Assembly (NCBI GenBank): GCA_014874185.1
Contig: JACWAF010000035.1
Coordinates: forward strand, 62,001-126,000
DNA from: Nitrospirota bacterium
Lineage (GTDB): Bacteria; Nitrospirota; Thermodesulfovibrionia; Thermodesulfovibrionales; JdFR-88
Direction of reading: 5' to 3'
Length of the DNA: 64,000 nt
The notes under the pieces are model-generated. The model saw only the letters and a list, made by a program, of their open reading frames with translations, made no database searches and had not been told where the DNA came from. A program made the translations under genes and the position numbers. This document shows, in pieces, positions 53,401 through 60,211 of the stretch. The stretch's first letter is position 1; each line of letters opens with the position of its first letter.

Positions 53401-56130
53401 GATCACGCCGGTTACCGGCAGCTTCTGCAAGAACAGATCATGGGACTCGTTGCCGCAGGCGTAGAAGCGAACGTGACAGAACGGCCGGGCGGCATCTTCG
53501 TAAGACCTGCGGACCAGATATCGGATGAGGACCGCATCCTGCTCCAGACAGTAAGCCGCGCGGTCATCACCGACAGCCTTGGCCCGCTCGCGGACCAGAT
53601 CAACCGCCGCAGTATTGTGCCACTCATAGTACCGCGCCTTGCGCCGGCCCGGAACCATCGCGCCGAATCCCCGGCTGCCGTGGCAATTACTCGAAGCGAT
53701 CTGCTGTTTTTTAACGGACTCGGCGGGTTCACCCCCGATGGCCGCGAGTATATCATCACGACCACCCGCGAACAGGTGACTCCGGCGCCATGGGTGAATG
53801 TGATCGCGAACCCGCACTTCGGGACGGTTATTTCGGAGAGCGGATCTGCTTACACCTGGAACGAGAATGCCCATGAGTTCCGCCTCACCCCCTGGTACAA
53901 CGACCCGGTATGCGATCCCGGCGGAGAAGCTTTTTACCTCCGCGATGAAGAAAGCGGCCTTTTCTGGTCCCCTGCTCCGTTGCCCGTCCGGGGGGCGATG
54001 CATTACGTCAGCCGCCATGGATTCGGTTACAGTGTCTTTGAACACACAGAAGACGGCATCAGATCAGAGATGTGGGTTTACGTGGCAATGGATGCATCGG
54101 TCAAGTTGACGGTATTGAAAGTGAAAAACGAATCGGGCCGGTCCCGTCGGCTCTCGGCCACCGGGTACGTGGAATTGGTGCTGGGGGACCTGCGGCCGAA
54201 AACGGCAATGCATGTGATCACCGAAATCGATCCCAAAACCGGCGCGCTTTTTGGGCGGAACCCATATAACACGGAGTTCTCCGGCCGGACGGCGTTCTTC
54301 GACGTGGATGAGGCGACCCGGACAGTAAGCGGCGAGCGAACAGAGTTCCTTGGCCGTAACGGCACGCTCCGGCGCCCGGAGGCGATGTCCCGTGCGCGGC
54401 TTTCCGGCAGGGTAGGGGCTGGCATGGACCCCTGCGGCGCCATCCAGGTCCCCTTCGATCTTGCTGAGGGGCAAGAGCGCGAGATTATCTTCAGGCTCGG
54501 CGTCGGGCGAGACTCATATGATGCCAGCCAACTGGTGCTCCGCTTCCGAGGATCTGCCCCGGCGCGCGGAGCGCTCGAGAAAGTCTGGCAGTACTGGAAC
54601 CACACCCTGGGCGCAGTGCAGGTGGAAACACCGGACCAGTCCGTCAATGTGCTGGCCAACGGCTGGCTCTTGTACCAAACTCTGGCATGCCGTCTCTGGG
54701 CAAGGTCCGGATATTACCAGCCCGGGGGCGCCTTCGGCTTCCGTGACCAGTTGCAGGACGCGATGGCGCTTATCCACTCTAAGCCTCGACTTGTGCGCGA
54801 GCACCTCCTCCTCTGCGCGGCCCATCAGTTCAGGGAGGGAGACGTCCAGCATTGGTGGCATCCCCCGACCGGGCGCGGCGTACGTACACACTGTTCGGAC
54901 GACTTTCTCTGGCTGCCCCTGGCCGTGTGCCGGTACGTTCTGACTACCGGAGATACGGGGGTGCTGGATGAAACTGTCCGCTTCCTCGATGGCCGCCCGG
55001 TAAACAAAGACGAGGACTCGTATTACGATCTCCCCCACGCGTCTGAAGAGGCTGCGAGTTTGTACGATCACTGCGTACGGGCCATTCTAAGGAGTTTCAG
55101 CCGCGGCGGGCACGGTTTGCCGCTCATCGGCTCGGGTGATTGGAACGACGGAATGAACACAGTGGGCAAAGACGGCAAGGGTGAAAGCGTTTGGCTGGGG
55201 TTCTTCCTCTACAAAGTGCTCGTAGAGTTCTGTCAGATTGCGCTTCTGAAAAGTGATCTGCCGTTTGCCGGACGCTGCCGGGAGGAAGCTGCTCAACTGC
55301 GCAGGAATATCGAAGAGAACGGCTGGGATGGCGAATGGTATCTGCGCGCCTTCTTTGACGACGGCTCACCATTGGGTTCGGCGGGTAATACCGAATGCCG
55401 GATTGATTGTATCGCGCAAAGCTGGTCCGTTCTCTCCGGCGCCGGTGATGCCGAACGCTCACACATGGCAATGGAAGCGGTGGATAAGCTTCTCGTTCAG
55501 CGGGACCATGGCCTGATCCAGCTCCTGGCCCCCCCGTTCGATAAATCGGATCTGAACCCCGGCTACATCAAGGGATACGTCCCAGGTGTAAGGGAGAATG
55601 GAGGGCAATACACCCATGCGGCCATCTGGGCCGCGATGGCATTCGCCGCATTGGGCGACAGCAGTCTCGCGTGGGAACTGCTTACGATGATCAACCCGGT
55701 AAACCATGCGGGATCTCCAGGGAAGATTGCAACCTACAAGGTAGAACCGTATGTTGTCGCGGCAGACGTATATGCCGTCTCGCCGCACATTGGACGCGGT
55801 GGATGGACGTGGTACACGGGATCGGCCGGCTGGATGTACAGGCTTATCACGGAATCGCTTATGGGGATGCGGCTTGAAACGGACAAGCTGCGTTTTGCGC
55901 CGTGCCTGCCCGGTGAGTGGGAGTCATTCAAGATGCATTACCGGTATAGGGAAACCGTCTATCATATCACCGTGCTGCAAACGAACAACAGCGGCGCGGC
56001 GAGTGTGATCGTCGATGGCGTAGAGCAGCCAGACACGGCAATCCCGCTCCTTGACGACCATCGTGAACATACGGCCGAGATGAGAATACCAGCCCCGGAC
56101 AAAACGAAGGGGAATGATATAGCAAAATAA
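47446..56130 (+). CDS. ndvB: Cyclic beta-1,2-glucan synthase (NdvB/ChvB type, GT84 + GH94)
   Basis: A giant inner-membrane enzyme of about 2,894 aa. GTG 47446 is chosen because AAGGAGG lies 8 nt upstream; TTG 47404 has no such site. Two membrane helices near residues 425-480, then the GT84 glycosyltransferase with LDTDTQLPRDAA (about 654) and RRHRWIRGDW (about 798), and further membrane helices at about 848-890 and 975-1020. Glucoamylase-like and carbohydrate-binding regions (SGYNTIDAHQNYQYRAFG) precede the C-terminal GH94-type phosphorylase half with catalytic Asp in GSGDWNDGMN (about 2561). It makes periplasmic osmoregulated cyclic glucans from UDP-glucose. No NdvA exporter is in the window. 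Codon choice differs from the host genes, fitting transfer with the island. Confidence 0.93.
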   Translation: MKVNKKTVMGNLHQLRSIFRGTDLAKKCAVCEPPLRSELFSSDQMEQHGKTLAALHKLSPEYAPDQLLARLADNESILTGTRSLLIEAITTGRRITPAGEWLLDNFYLIEEQIRTARKHLPKGYSRELPRLLEGLSAGLPRVYDIALETISHSDGRIDTQNLSRFMAAYQTVAVLKLGELWAIPIMLRLALIENLRRVGARIAADRLYRNQADYWADRIAEIAGKDPKSLILVIADMARSNPPLRSAFVAEFARRLQGQGPALAMPLTWIEQRLSESSLTIDHLVQSENQQQAADQVSMSNSIGSLRFLGTMDWREFVETMSVVEQTLREDAGGIYGRMDFSTRDRYRHVVEKMAKRGRLSEGEVAAEAVRLARESAANKGAARGGGDSAAHVGYYLIDKGLPQLEKLARVRFSVSGALRKVGFRSPLLLYLGAITFITVIFTGGVLAKAHADGLPLWLLVAAGILTTLCASHLAVAMVNWLATLLAIPQQLPRMDFSTGIPPESRTLVVVPAMLTNAQGIADLIEGLEVRFLANRDNNLHFGLLTDFQDATEETLPEDEPLLLLAQQRIEELNVKYRNAKGDTFFLFHRPRRWNARDRVWMGYERKRGKLAALNALLRAKGNGGAHDLPVNRFSLIVGNTEILANIKYVITLDTDTQLPRDAARQFVGAMAHPLNRAQYDEGRQRVVDGYGILQPRVAVSLPGTNRSRYARLYGSDPGIDPYTRAVSDVYQDIFREGSFIGKGIYDVDIFEQTLGGRFPENRILSHDLIEGCYARAGLLSDAMVYEEYPSSYSADVSRRHRWIRGDWQLVRWLLPVNGPGPDGERQKNPLSLLSRWKLFDNIRRSLVPSALTLLVLLGWTVLSSAWFWSLSVIGIIFIPFFIAFLLDLFRQPDDMHFLQHLAAVVQSTARRLVQAVFMLACLPYEAFFSLDAIARTTWRMLVTHKRLLEWSPSGDPNKNARGSRIGGLAGVCRTMWFAPFIAVAAIIYLALFNPAVLGMAAPILLLWFASPVIAWWISRPLARDEARLRPGQTVFLQKLSRKTWAYFETLAGPEEHWLPPDNYQDYPAPAVAHRTSPTNMGLALLANLSAHDFGYISTRQLIERTANALSTMEALERYQGHFYNWYDTQSLKPLPPKYVSTVDSGNLAAHLLTLRQGLLALADQPVLGPQVFTGLRDTLWILLDVAAKTGSDGDASVLLDQLRKELESACDFRPTALAAARLNLERLATSAAKVLNSLDAPDVDPDGEVIRWARAFAGQCRAALDEITHLAPSTARGIDEMPTLRELAGTGNDLASERIAAIEKLVLQSGELSRMQYDFLFDRASHLLAIGYNVDSRRRDTSYYDLLASEARLCSFVAIAQGQLPQESWFALGRLLTNVGGEPILVSWSGSMFEYLMPLLVMPAYERTLLDETCKAAVARQIEYGRKQGVPWGISESGYNTIDAHQNYQYRAFGVPGLGLKRGLADDLVIAPYASALALMVAPEEACLNMQRLAAEGCEGKFGLYEAVDYTPSRLPRRQSSVVVRSFMAHHVGMSFLSLACLLLDRPMQKRFESDPLFQATTLLLQERVPRATTFYSQTTDLAEAHMAASGAESSVRSFSSPDTPFPQVQLLSNGRYHVMITNAGGGYSRWKDIAVTRWREDTTRDNWGAFCYIREVASGEFWSVAYQPALKRPKNYEAIFSEGRAEFRCLDHDFDTHTEIAVSPEDDIELRRVTITNRGRTRREIEVTTYAEVVLAPLAADGLHPALSNLFVQTEIIGHRQAILCTRRPRSLDEHPPWMFHLMAVQGTETGEVSYETDRLRFIGRGKTLANPQALCSAAALSGGEGPVLDPIAAIRCRMTLDPERSATINIVTGIGEPRDLCMGLIEKYQDRYLADRVFDLAWTHSQVLLRQINATEADAQLYASLAGSVIYANPTLRADPDVITRNRRGQSGLWGYSISGDLPIVLLQIADPANIDLVRQLVQAHAYWRLKGLAVDLVIWNEDHAGYRQLLQEQIMGLVAAGVEANVTERPGGIFVRPADQISDEDRILLQTVSRAVITDSLGPLADQINRRSIVPLIVPRLAPARNHRAESPAAVAITRSDLLFFNGLGGFTPDGREYIITTTREQVTPAPWVNVIANPHFGTVISESGSAYTWNENAHEFRLTPWYNDPVCDPGGEAFYLRDEESGLFWSPAPLPVRGAMHYVSRHGFGYSVFEHTEDGIRSEMWVYVAMDASVKLTVLKVKNESGRSRRLSATGYVELVLGDLRPKTAMHVITEIDPKTGALFGRNPYNTEFSGRTAFFDVDEATRTVSGERTEFLGRNGTLRRPEAMSRARLSGRVGAGMDPCGAIQVPFDLAEGQEREIIFRLGVGRDSYDASQLVLRFRGSAPARGALEKVWQYWNHTLGAVQVETPDQSVNVLANGWLLYQTLACRLWARSGYYQPGGAFGFRDQLQDAMALIHSKPRLVREHLLLCAAHQFREGDVQHWWHPPTGRGVRTHCSDDFLWLPLAVCRYVLTTGDTGVLDETVRFLDGRPVNKDEDSYYDLPHASEEAASLYDHCVRAILRSFSRGGHGLPLIGSGDWNDGMNTVGKDGKGESVWLGFFLYKVLVEFCQIALLKSDLPFAGRCREEAAQLRRNIEENGWDGEWYLRAFFDDGSPLGSAGNTECRIDCIAQSWSVLSGAGDAERSHMAMEAVDKLLVQRDHGLIQLLAPPFDKSDLNPGYIKGYVPGVRENGGQYTHAAIWAAMAFAALGDSSLAWELLTMINPVNHAGSPGKIATYKVEPYVVAADVYAVSPHIGRGGWTWYTGSAGWMYRLITESLMGMRLETDKLRFAPCLPGEWESFKMHYRYRETVYHITVLQTNNSGAASVIVDGVEQPDTAIPLLDDHREHTAEMRIPAPDKTKGNDIAK

Positions 56131-56216
56131 AATGGAATAGACGAGACTTAATCTGACAATCTCGATTGTGGAGGCGCGCAACTCACGAATATCCTATCAA
56201 AAGGTTCTCAAAAATA

Positions 56217-56537
56217 TCAATTTTTAAGCATCTCAGCTTTGGCATTCCTGATGATTCTCTCAATGCTGTCGCGAGACATGCTGGAAGTCGGCTTGGCATA
56301 ACGCCCGTTCTTTTTGCCTACTGCGACCGGCGCATTGGCACCGACTGATTTTTGCGAAATCCAGTCCAGGATGTCCTTCTCGCGAAACTTCAGGAGCCTC
56401 TTGGTGAGCTTTATATGCGGGATCTTTTTTTGCGAGGCCCAGCCATAGATCGTTGCCTTAGTCACTCCAAGAATCTCCGCCACTTCGTTATATTCAATAA
56501 TTTTTCCATATATAACTCCTGTTAGGTTATTGGCCAC
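56217..56537 (-). CDS. Excisionase/AlpA-like HTH protein, start possibly frameshifted
   Basis: About 106 aa from a GTG at 56537. A MerR/excisionase-type HTH is clear (KIIEYNEVAEILGVTKATIY, then GWASQKKIPHIKL and RLLKFREKDILDWI), followed by a basic Ser/Lys-rich tail. The best start signal, AGGAG (56516-56520) 6 nt before an ATG at 56509, is out of frame by one base; a sixth A in the A5 run at 56501-56505 would restore it and give a protein beginning MEKIIEYNEV. So the gene is either frameshifted, misread by sequencing or uses an unusual start. It sits beside the right end of the island, where recombination directionality factors are usual. Confidence 0.7.
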   Translation of the reverse strand: MANNLTGVIYGKIIEYNEVAEILGVTKATIYGWASQKKIPHIKLTKRLLKFREKDILDWISQKSVGANAPVAVGKKNGRYAKPTSSMSRDSIERIIRNAKAEMLKN

Positions 56538-56556
56538 CGTGACAAAAACGTGACAA
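56538..56556 (+). repeat. Right terminal direct repeat of the island
   Basis: CGTGACAAAAACGTGACAA, identical to 44256-44274. It lies just upstream of the excisionase-like gene and 120 bp inside the right attachment copy. Confidence 0.7.
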
Positions 56557-56675
56557 AACAAGTCCAAAAAAGCCTAATTTCGTATAAAAAGATATAAATC
56601 AAAAATTGGCGCAACTTGCTGATATTTGTAAAAAATTCGGTATTTTCAAGCACTTGCATAATCCCTTCAAAAACA

Positions 56676-56717
56676 ATTCGTAATCAGCAGGTCGGGAGTT
56701 CGACCCTCCTCCCCGGC
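56676..56717 (+). other. Right attachment site: displaced tRNA-Thr 3' half
   Basis: Starts with the 19-bp core, then GGGAG-TTCGACC-CTCCT and CCCCGGC. The T-arm differs from the intact tRNA (GTGGG-TTCAACC-CCCAT) but still pairs. No 5' half is present, so it is not a tRNA gene. The spacer 56718-56904 holds no gene. Confidence 0.8.
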
Positions 56718-56904
56718 TCTCTATCCAGCAGTTGCCGGAGTAATCCTTTGTCCTGCAGATCGCAGGTACGATAAAGAAAAGGCTGGCATTGTAAGAAATT
56801 TTTTGAGAAAATCTTAATGTGACTTTGGATTAATGATTGCCTTTTGAAGGAAGAATGTTGTCTCATCCTGAGCCATATCGCAAATTCAGGAACACTCTGC
56901 TGCC

Positions 56905-57375
56905 ATGAAAAAAATACTATATACAGTGCTTTTCTGCCTGGGGCTTTCGGCATTCAATTTTGCGGCTCCCAACCGGGTTCAGGCCACGCTTGGCGAATCT
57001 GCTGGTTCGGTCGAGTCCGACATGAGGACACTCTCGGCCAGGCGGTTTGCCACAACGTCCCGCAATGGTTATACAGTTCAGGAGATAAGCTACGATTCGG
57101 TCAAAGTGCGCGAATACGTTTCATCATCCGGCATCGTATTCGGCATCGCCTGGAATGGGTTTGTTCACCCAGATCTCACAAAGCTCCTGGGCTCCTATGC
57201 GGAGGAATATCACGCCGCCTTGCGGCAGATGCCTCGCAAACATGGCCAAAGGCCCTTGGAGGTGAAGACAAATAAGGTCGTTGTCCAGCAATGGGGGCAC
57301 ATGAGAAACCTGCAGGGCCGCGCCTATGCGCCAGCTTTAATTCCTCCCGGGGTGAGCGTCGATGAAATCAAATAA
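56905..57375 (+). CDS. DUF2844 family exported protein
   Basis: A 156-aa secreted protein: signal peptide MKKILYTVLFCLGLSAFNFA, then the DUF2844 pattern (LGESAGSVESDMRTLS, YTVQEISYDSVKVREYVSSS, GIVFGIAWNGFVHPDLTKLLG). Function unknown. It overlaps the DUF3443 gene by 14 bp; the two families are commonly paired, so they probably act together in the envelope. Confidence 0.82.
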   Translation: MKKILYTVLFCLGLSAFNFAAPNRVQATLGESAGSVESDMRTLSARRFATTSRNGYTVQEISYDSVKVREYVSSSGIVFGIAWNGFVHPDLTKLLGSYAEEYHAALRQMPRKHGQRPLEVKTNKVVVQQWGHMRNLQGRAYAPALIPPGVSVDEIK

Positions 57376-58618
57376 CATACTGCTTTTGTTCCTCCTCGCG
57401 CTTATGGCCGGCTGCGGCGGAGGTTCAGGGGGAGGCGCGGCATCCGGCAATCCCCCAAGCGGGGGGTCCGGCGCTCCACCGGGAGGCGGAACTCCACCTG
57501 CCAGCACAAATAACGTGCTGTCCATTACGGTGAACGGCTCTTTGTGTTCTTCTGAAACTTCTTCTTCCTACCCTAATAAACCTTGCGTCAGCCTCACGGT
57601 CTGCACCCCTGGCACGACAGCCTGTCAAACAATCAATGACATATTGCTTGATACCGGAAGCTACGGCCTGAGGATATTCAAGTCAGCCCTGAATGTTTCT
57701 CTTGTCCCGGTGACAAACAACTCCGGAGCAACGATTGCCGAGTGCGTCCAGTATGCCGATGGTTCTTCGGATTGGGGACCTGTCCAGACTGCCAGCGTCA
57801 TCCTGGGCAATGAGCCTGCCGTTCAGGTCCCGATTCAGGTTATAGACCCTGCGTTTGGCAATGCCGCCCAAGCTTCATGCGAGCATTTGGATACAAGCCC
57901 GGCCGAGGCTGGATTCAACGGAATTTTGGGAATTGGTTCTTTCGCGCAGGATTGCGGTTCGCGGTGCGCAAGCGATGGCAACAACGGGATATATTATGCT
58001 TGCAGCGGTTCGAATTGCAGCGGAACCGAAGTTCCTCTTTCCAGTCAGGTTCAGAACCCTGTGGCCCTTCTCCCCCAGGATAACAACGGTGTGATAGTGC
58101 AGCTTCCCAACATTCCAGCGGAAGGCTCTCTCTCTGCAAACGGCTACCTCGTCCTGGGGATTGGCACTCAATCCAACAACTCGCCTGTAACAGGAACGAT
58201 GACTTATCTCATCAATGATAATCCCGATAGTCAGCAGTACGGGGACATCAGCACAAGTTTCAATGGCCATACCTATGACAGCTTCCTTGACACCGGTTCG
58301 AATGGCCTCTTTTTCACATCGCCAGCCAGTCTTCCAAACTGCGCTTCTCCCAACCAGGAATGGTTCTGTCCTCAGTCCACGCAGGACTTTTCCGCCACCA
58401 ACACAGGAGCCACTGGTTCATCAAGCGACGCAGTATCGTTTCAAATAGGCAACTTCGACAGTTTTATCACATCGACTTACAACGTGTCCTCCGAAATCGG
58501 GGCTAACCCGGGTGGAGAGTTCGATTGGGGGCTTCCATTCTTTTTTGGACGGAACGTCTATGTGGGGCTCGAAGGAAAGCAATCCAGCCTGGGCACCGGG
58601 CCTTATTATGCATATTGA
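57362..58618 (+). CDS. DUF3443 family lipoprotein
   Basis: A 418-aa lipoprotein: lipobox LMAGC with Cys18, then a Gly/Ser/Pro-rich linker (about 19-48). The DUF3443 body has two aspartic-protease-like motifs, NDILLDTGSYGLRIF and DSFLDTGSNGLFF. The paired DTG triads suggest a pepsin-like fold, although proteolysis has not been shown for the family as far as I know. Cysteine-rich loops (SFAQDCGSRCASDGN, ACSGSNCSG) are probably disulfide-bonded in the periplasm. It ends the DUF2844-DUF3443 operon. Confidence 0.82.
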   Translation: MKSNNILLLFLLALMAGCGGGSGGGAASGNPPSGGSGAPPGGGTPPASTNNVLSITVNGSLCSSETSSSYPNKPCVSLTVCTPGTTACQTINDILLDTGSYGLRIFKSALNVSLVPVTNNSGATIAECVQYADGSSDWGPVQTASVILGNEPAVQVPIQVIDPAFGNAAQASCEHLDTSPAEAGFNGILGIGSFAQDCGSRCASDGNNGIYYACSGSNCSGTEVPLSSQVQNPVALLPQDNNGVIVQLPNIPAEGSLSANGYLVLGIGTQSNNSPVTGTMTYLINDNPDSQQYGDISTSFNGHTYDSFLDTGSNGLFFTSPASLPNCASPNQEWFCPQSTQDFSATNTGATGSSSDAVSFQIGNFDSFITSTYNVSSEIGANPGGEFDWGLPFFFGRNVYVGLEGKQSSLGTGPYYAY

Positions 58619-59046
58619 ATTTTTGGCCCTGTCAATTTGGACGCACATTGAAGAATCAGGAATCCTTCCGGAACTGCAATCTCCGGAGGCGCCAATGTAT
58701 ACTGGGAAGACCTTATTTGCCTAGCTCCCGTGGGCGCATTTCATTCGCATTTCCCGCCGTCGACAGCCGAATGCATCTGATATCAGTTCCCCTCTCCCAT
58801 GCCCATTTTTAATCTGTTCCTGTAACCCCGGAGGGGACATATTCATAAAAAAATATCAGCCAGAACTCCTCAATTTTTTAGCTTTTCGAAGGCCGAAAAC
58901 ATAACCGGGTTTATTCGGTTGACTGTCTATAGGTGAATAGGGCTTTTCTTGTGCCCAAAAGGTGATAAACTGGTTTTAGGCTTTTCTATCCAGGACAAAC
59001 AACGGATAACCGCATTAGCAATTAAACAAAAGCAATCGAGGGAAAA
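58619..59046. other. Intergenic region
   Basis: No recognisable gene, RNA or repeat. Short frames inside it lack ribosome sites. AT-rich sequence around 58840-58980 probably contains the glycosyltransferase promoter; GAGGG lies just before the ATG at 59047. Confidence 0.4.
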
Positions 59047-60207
59047 ATGAGAATAGGTCTGCTCTGCTGGGAATCGCTTCACTCCATTGCGGTGGGCGGC
59101 GTTGCCGTCCATGTGACCGAGCTTGCCGCCGCCCTCGAACGAAAGGGGCACGAGGTGCACGTATTCACAAGAATGGGCCATGGCCAGTCCCACTATGAGC
59201 TGATAGACGGGGTCCATTATCACAGGTGCCCTTTTCGGCTTGACCCGGACTTCGTTGAAGAAACAAACGAGATGTGCCGCTCGTTCGTACACCATGTCCT
59301 TCAGACCGAAAGCTACATGGGCGCCGCTTTTGATGTGATACACGCCCATGACTGGATGGCCGCAAACGCGATGATATGGCTGAAAAACAGCGGCCGGCGC
59401 AAATACGTTTTCACAATGCACTCAACCGAGTACGGCCGCTGCGGCAACAATTTCTTTAACGGCCGCTCGGGGGCCATCAGGGAGATAGAGCGCGCGGGTG
59501 CCTACTGGGCGGACAGGGTGGTAGTCGTCTCATCAGGCCTCAAAAAAGAGGTAATGTGGATGTACGAGACGCCCCCCTGGAAGGTCTCGGTGGTCTTCAA
59601 CGGGGTCAACCTGCGCCAGTTCGACGGCTGGATAAGTCCGGCCGATGTGAAGCGCCGCTACGGCATAGGGGCCATGGACCCTACCGTCCTTTTCTGCGGC
59701 CGCATGGTCTATCAGAAGTCCCCAGACCTCATGGTCGAGGCGATACCCTATATCCTCCGCTATCATCCGGACGCGAAGTTCGTCTTCGCGGGCGACGGCG
59801 AGATGAGAGGGCACGCAGAGTGGCTTTCGCACCAGCTTGGGGTGGCCCATGCAACGAGGTTTCCGGGCCACAAGTCAAACGGCGGATTAGGAGACCTTTA
59901 CAAGGCCTGCGACGCGGTCTGCGTCCCCAGCCGCAACGAGCCCTTCGGCCTGGTAGTCCTCGAGGCCTGGAGCGCCGGCAAACCGGTGGTGGTCACCAGA
60001 AACGGCGGGCCCGATGAATACGTCTGGCATGAGGTGAACGGGCTTAAGATTTACCCGAACCCCCAGTCCATAGCCTGGGGCATAGGGACGCTCTTTACGA
60101 ACTTCGAATGGGCAAGGTGGATGGGGCGCAACGGCAGGACAGCGGTCGAGAGCGCCTTTACGTGGGACGCCGTCTCGGAGAGGGTGCTTTCGCTCTATCA
60201 CGGCTGA
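59047..60207 (+). CDS. GT4 glycosyltransferase (glycogen-synthase-like)
   Basis: A 386-aa GT-B fold enzyme. N-terminal GGVAVHVTELAAALERKGHE (donor/acceptor loop), HAHDWMAA, MHSTEYGRCG, and C-terminal FCGRMVYQKSPDLMVEAIP and the E-x7-E motif PSRNEPFGLVVLEAWSAGKP. This pattern fits alpha-retaining GT4 enzymes that use nucleotide sugars, close to short glycogen synthase-like or maltose-1-phosphate synthase (GlgM) proteins. It converges with a GH13 gene and lies near the GWD gene, pointing to alpha-glucan synthesis. Confidence 0.87.
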   Translation: MRIGLLCWESLHSIAVGGVAVHVTELAAALERKGHEVHVFTRMGHGQSHYELIDGVHYHRCPFRLDPDFVEETNEMCRSFVHHVLQTESYMGAAFDVIHAHDWMAANAMIWLKNSGRRKYVFTMHSTEYGRCGNNFFNGRSGAIREIERAGAYWADRVVVVSSGLKKEVMWMYETPPWKVSVVFNGVNLRQFDGWISPADVKRRYGIGAMDPTVLFCGRMVYQKSPDLMVEAIPYILRYHPDAKFVFAGDGEMRGHAEWLSHQLGVAHATRFPGHKSNGGLGDLYKACDAVCVPSRNEPFGLVVLEAWSAGKPVVVTRNGGPDEYVWHEVNGLKIYPNPQSIAWGIGTLFTNFEWARWMGRNGRTAVESAFTWDAVSERVLSLYHG

Positions 60208-60211
60208 GCGT

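Larger units (their letters stand above)
44136..56717. mobile_element. Genomic island integrated in tRNA-Thr
   Basis: About 12.6 kb bounded by the tRNA-Thr 3' half on the left and a second tRNA 3' half on the right, sharing the identical 19 bp ATTCGTAATCAGCAGGTCG. It also has a 19-bp direct repeat near each end (44256-44274 and 56538-56556), lower-GC ends, a toxin-antitoxin pair at the left and an excisionase-like HTH gene at the right. Cargo: an AAA ATPase and an NdvB-type glucan synthase. No integrase gene is visible, so the element is probably decayed or was mobilised in trans. Confidence 0.8.

Noticed and set aside
56677-56717. Second tRNA-Thr gene
   Set aside because: Only the anticodon-loop-to-acceptor 3' half is present; upstream bases cannot form a D-arm or 5' acceptor strand.
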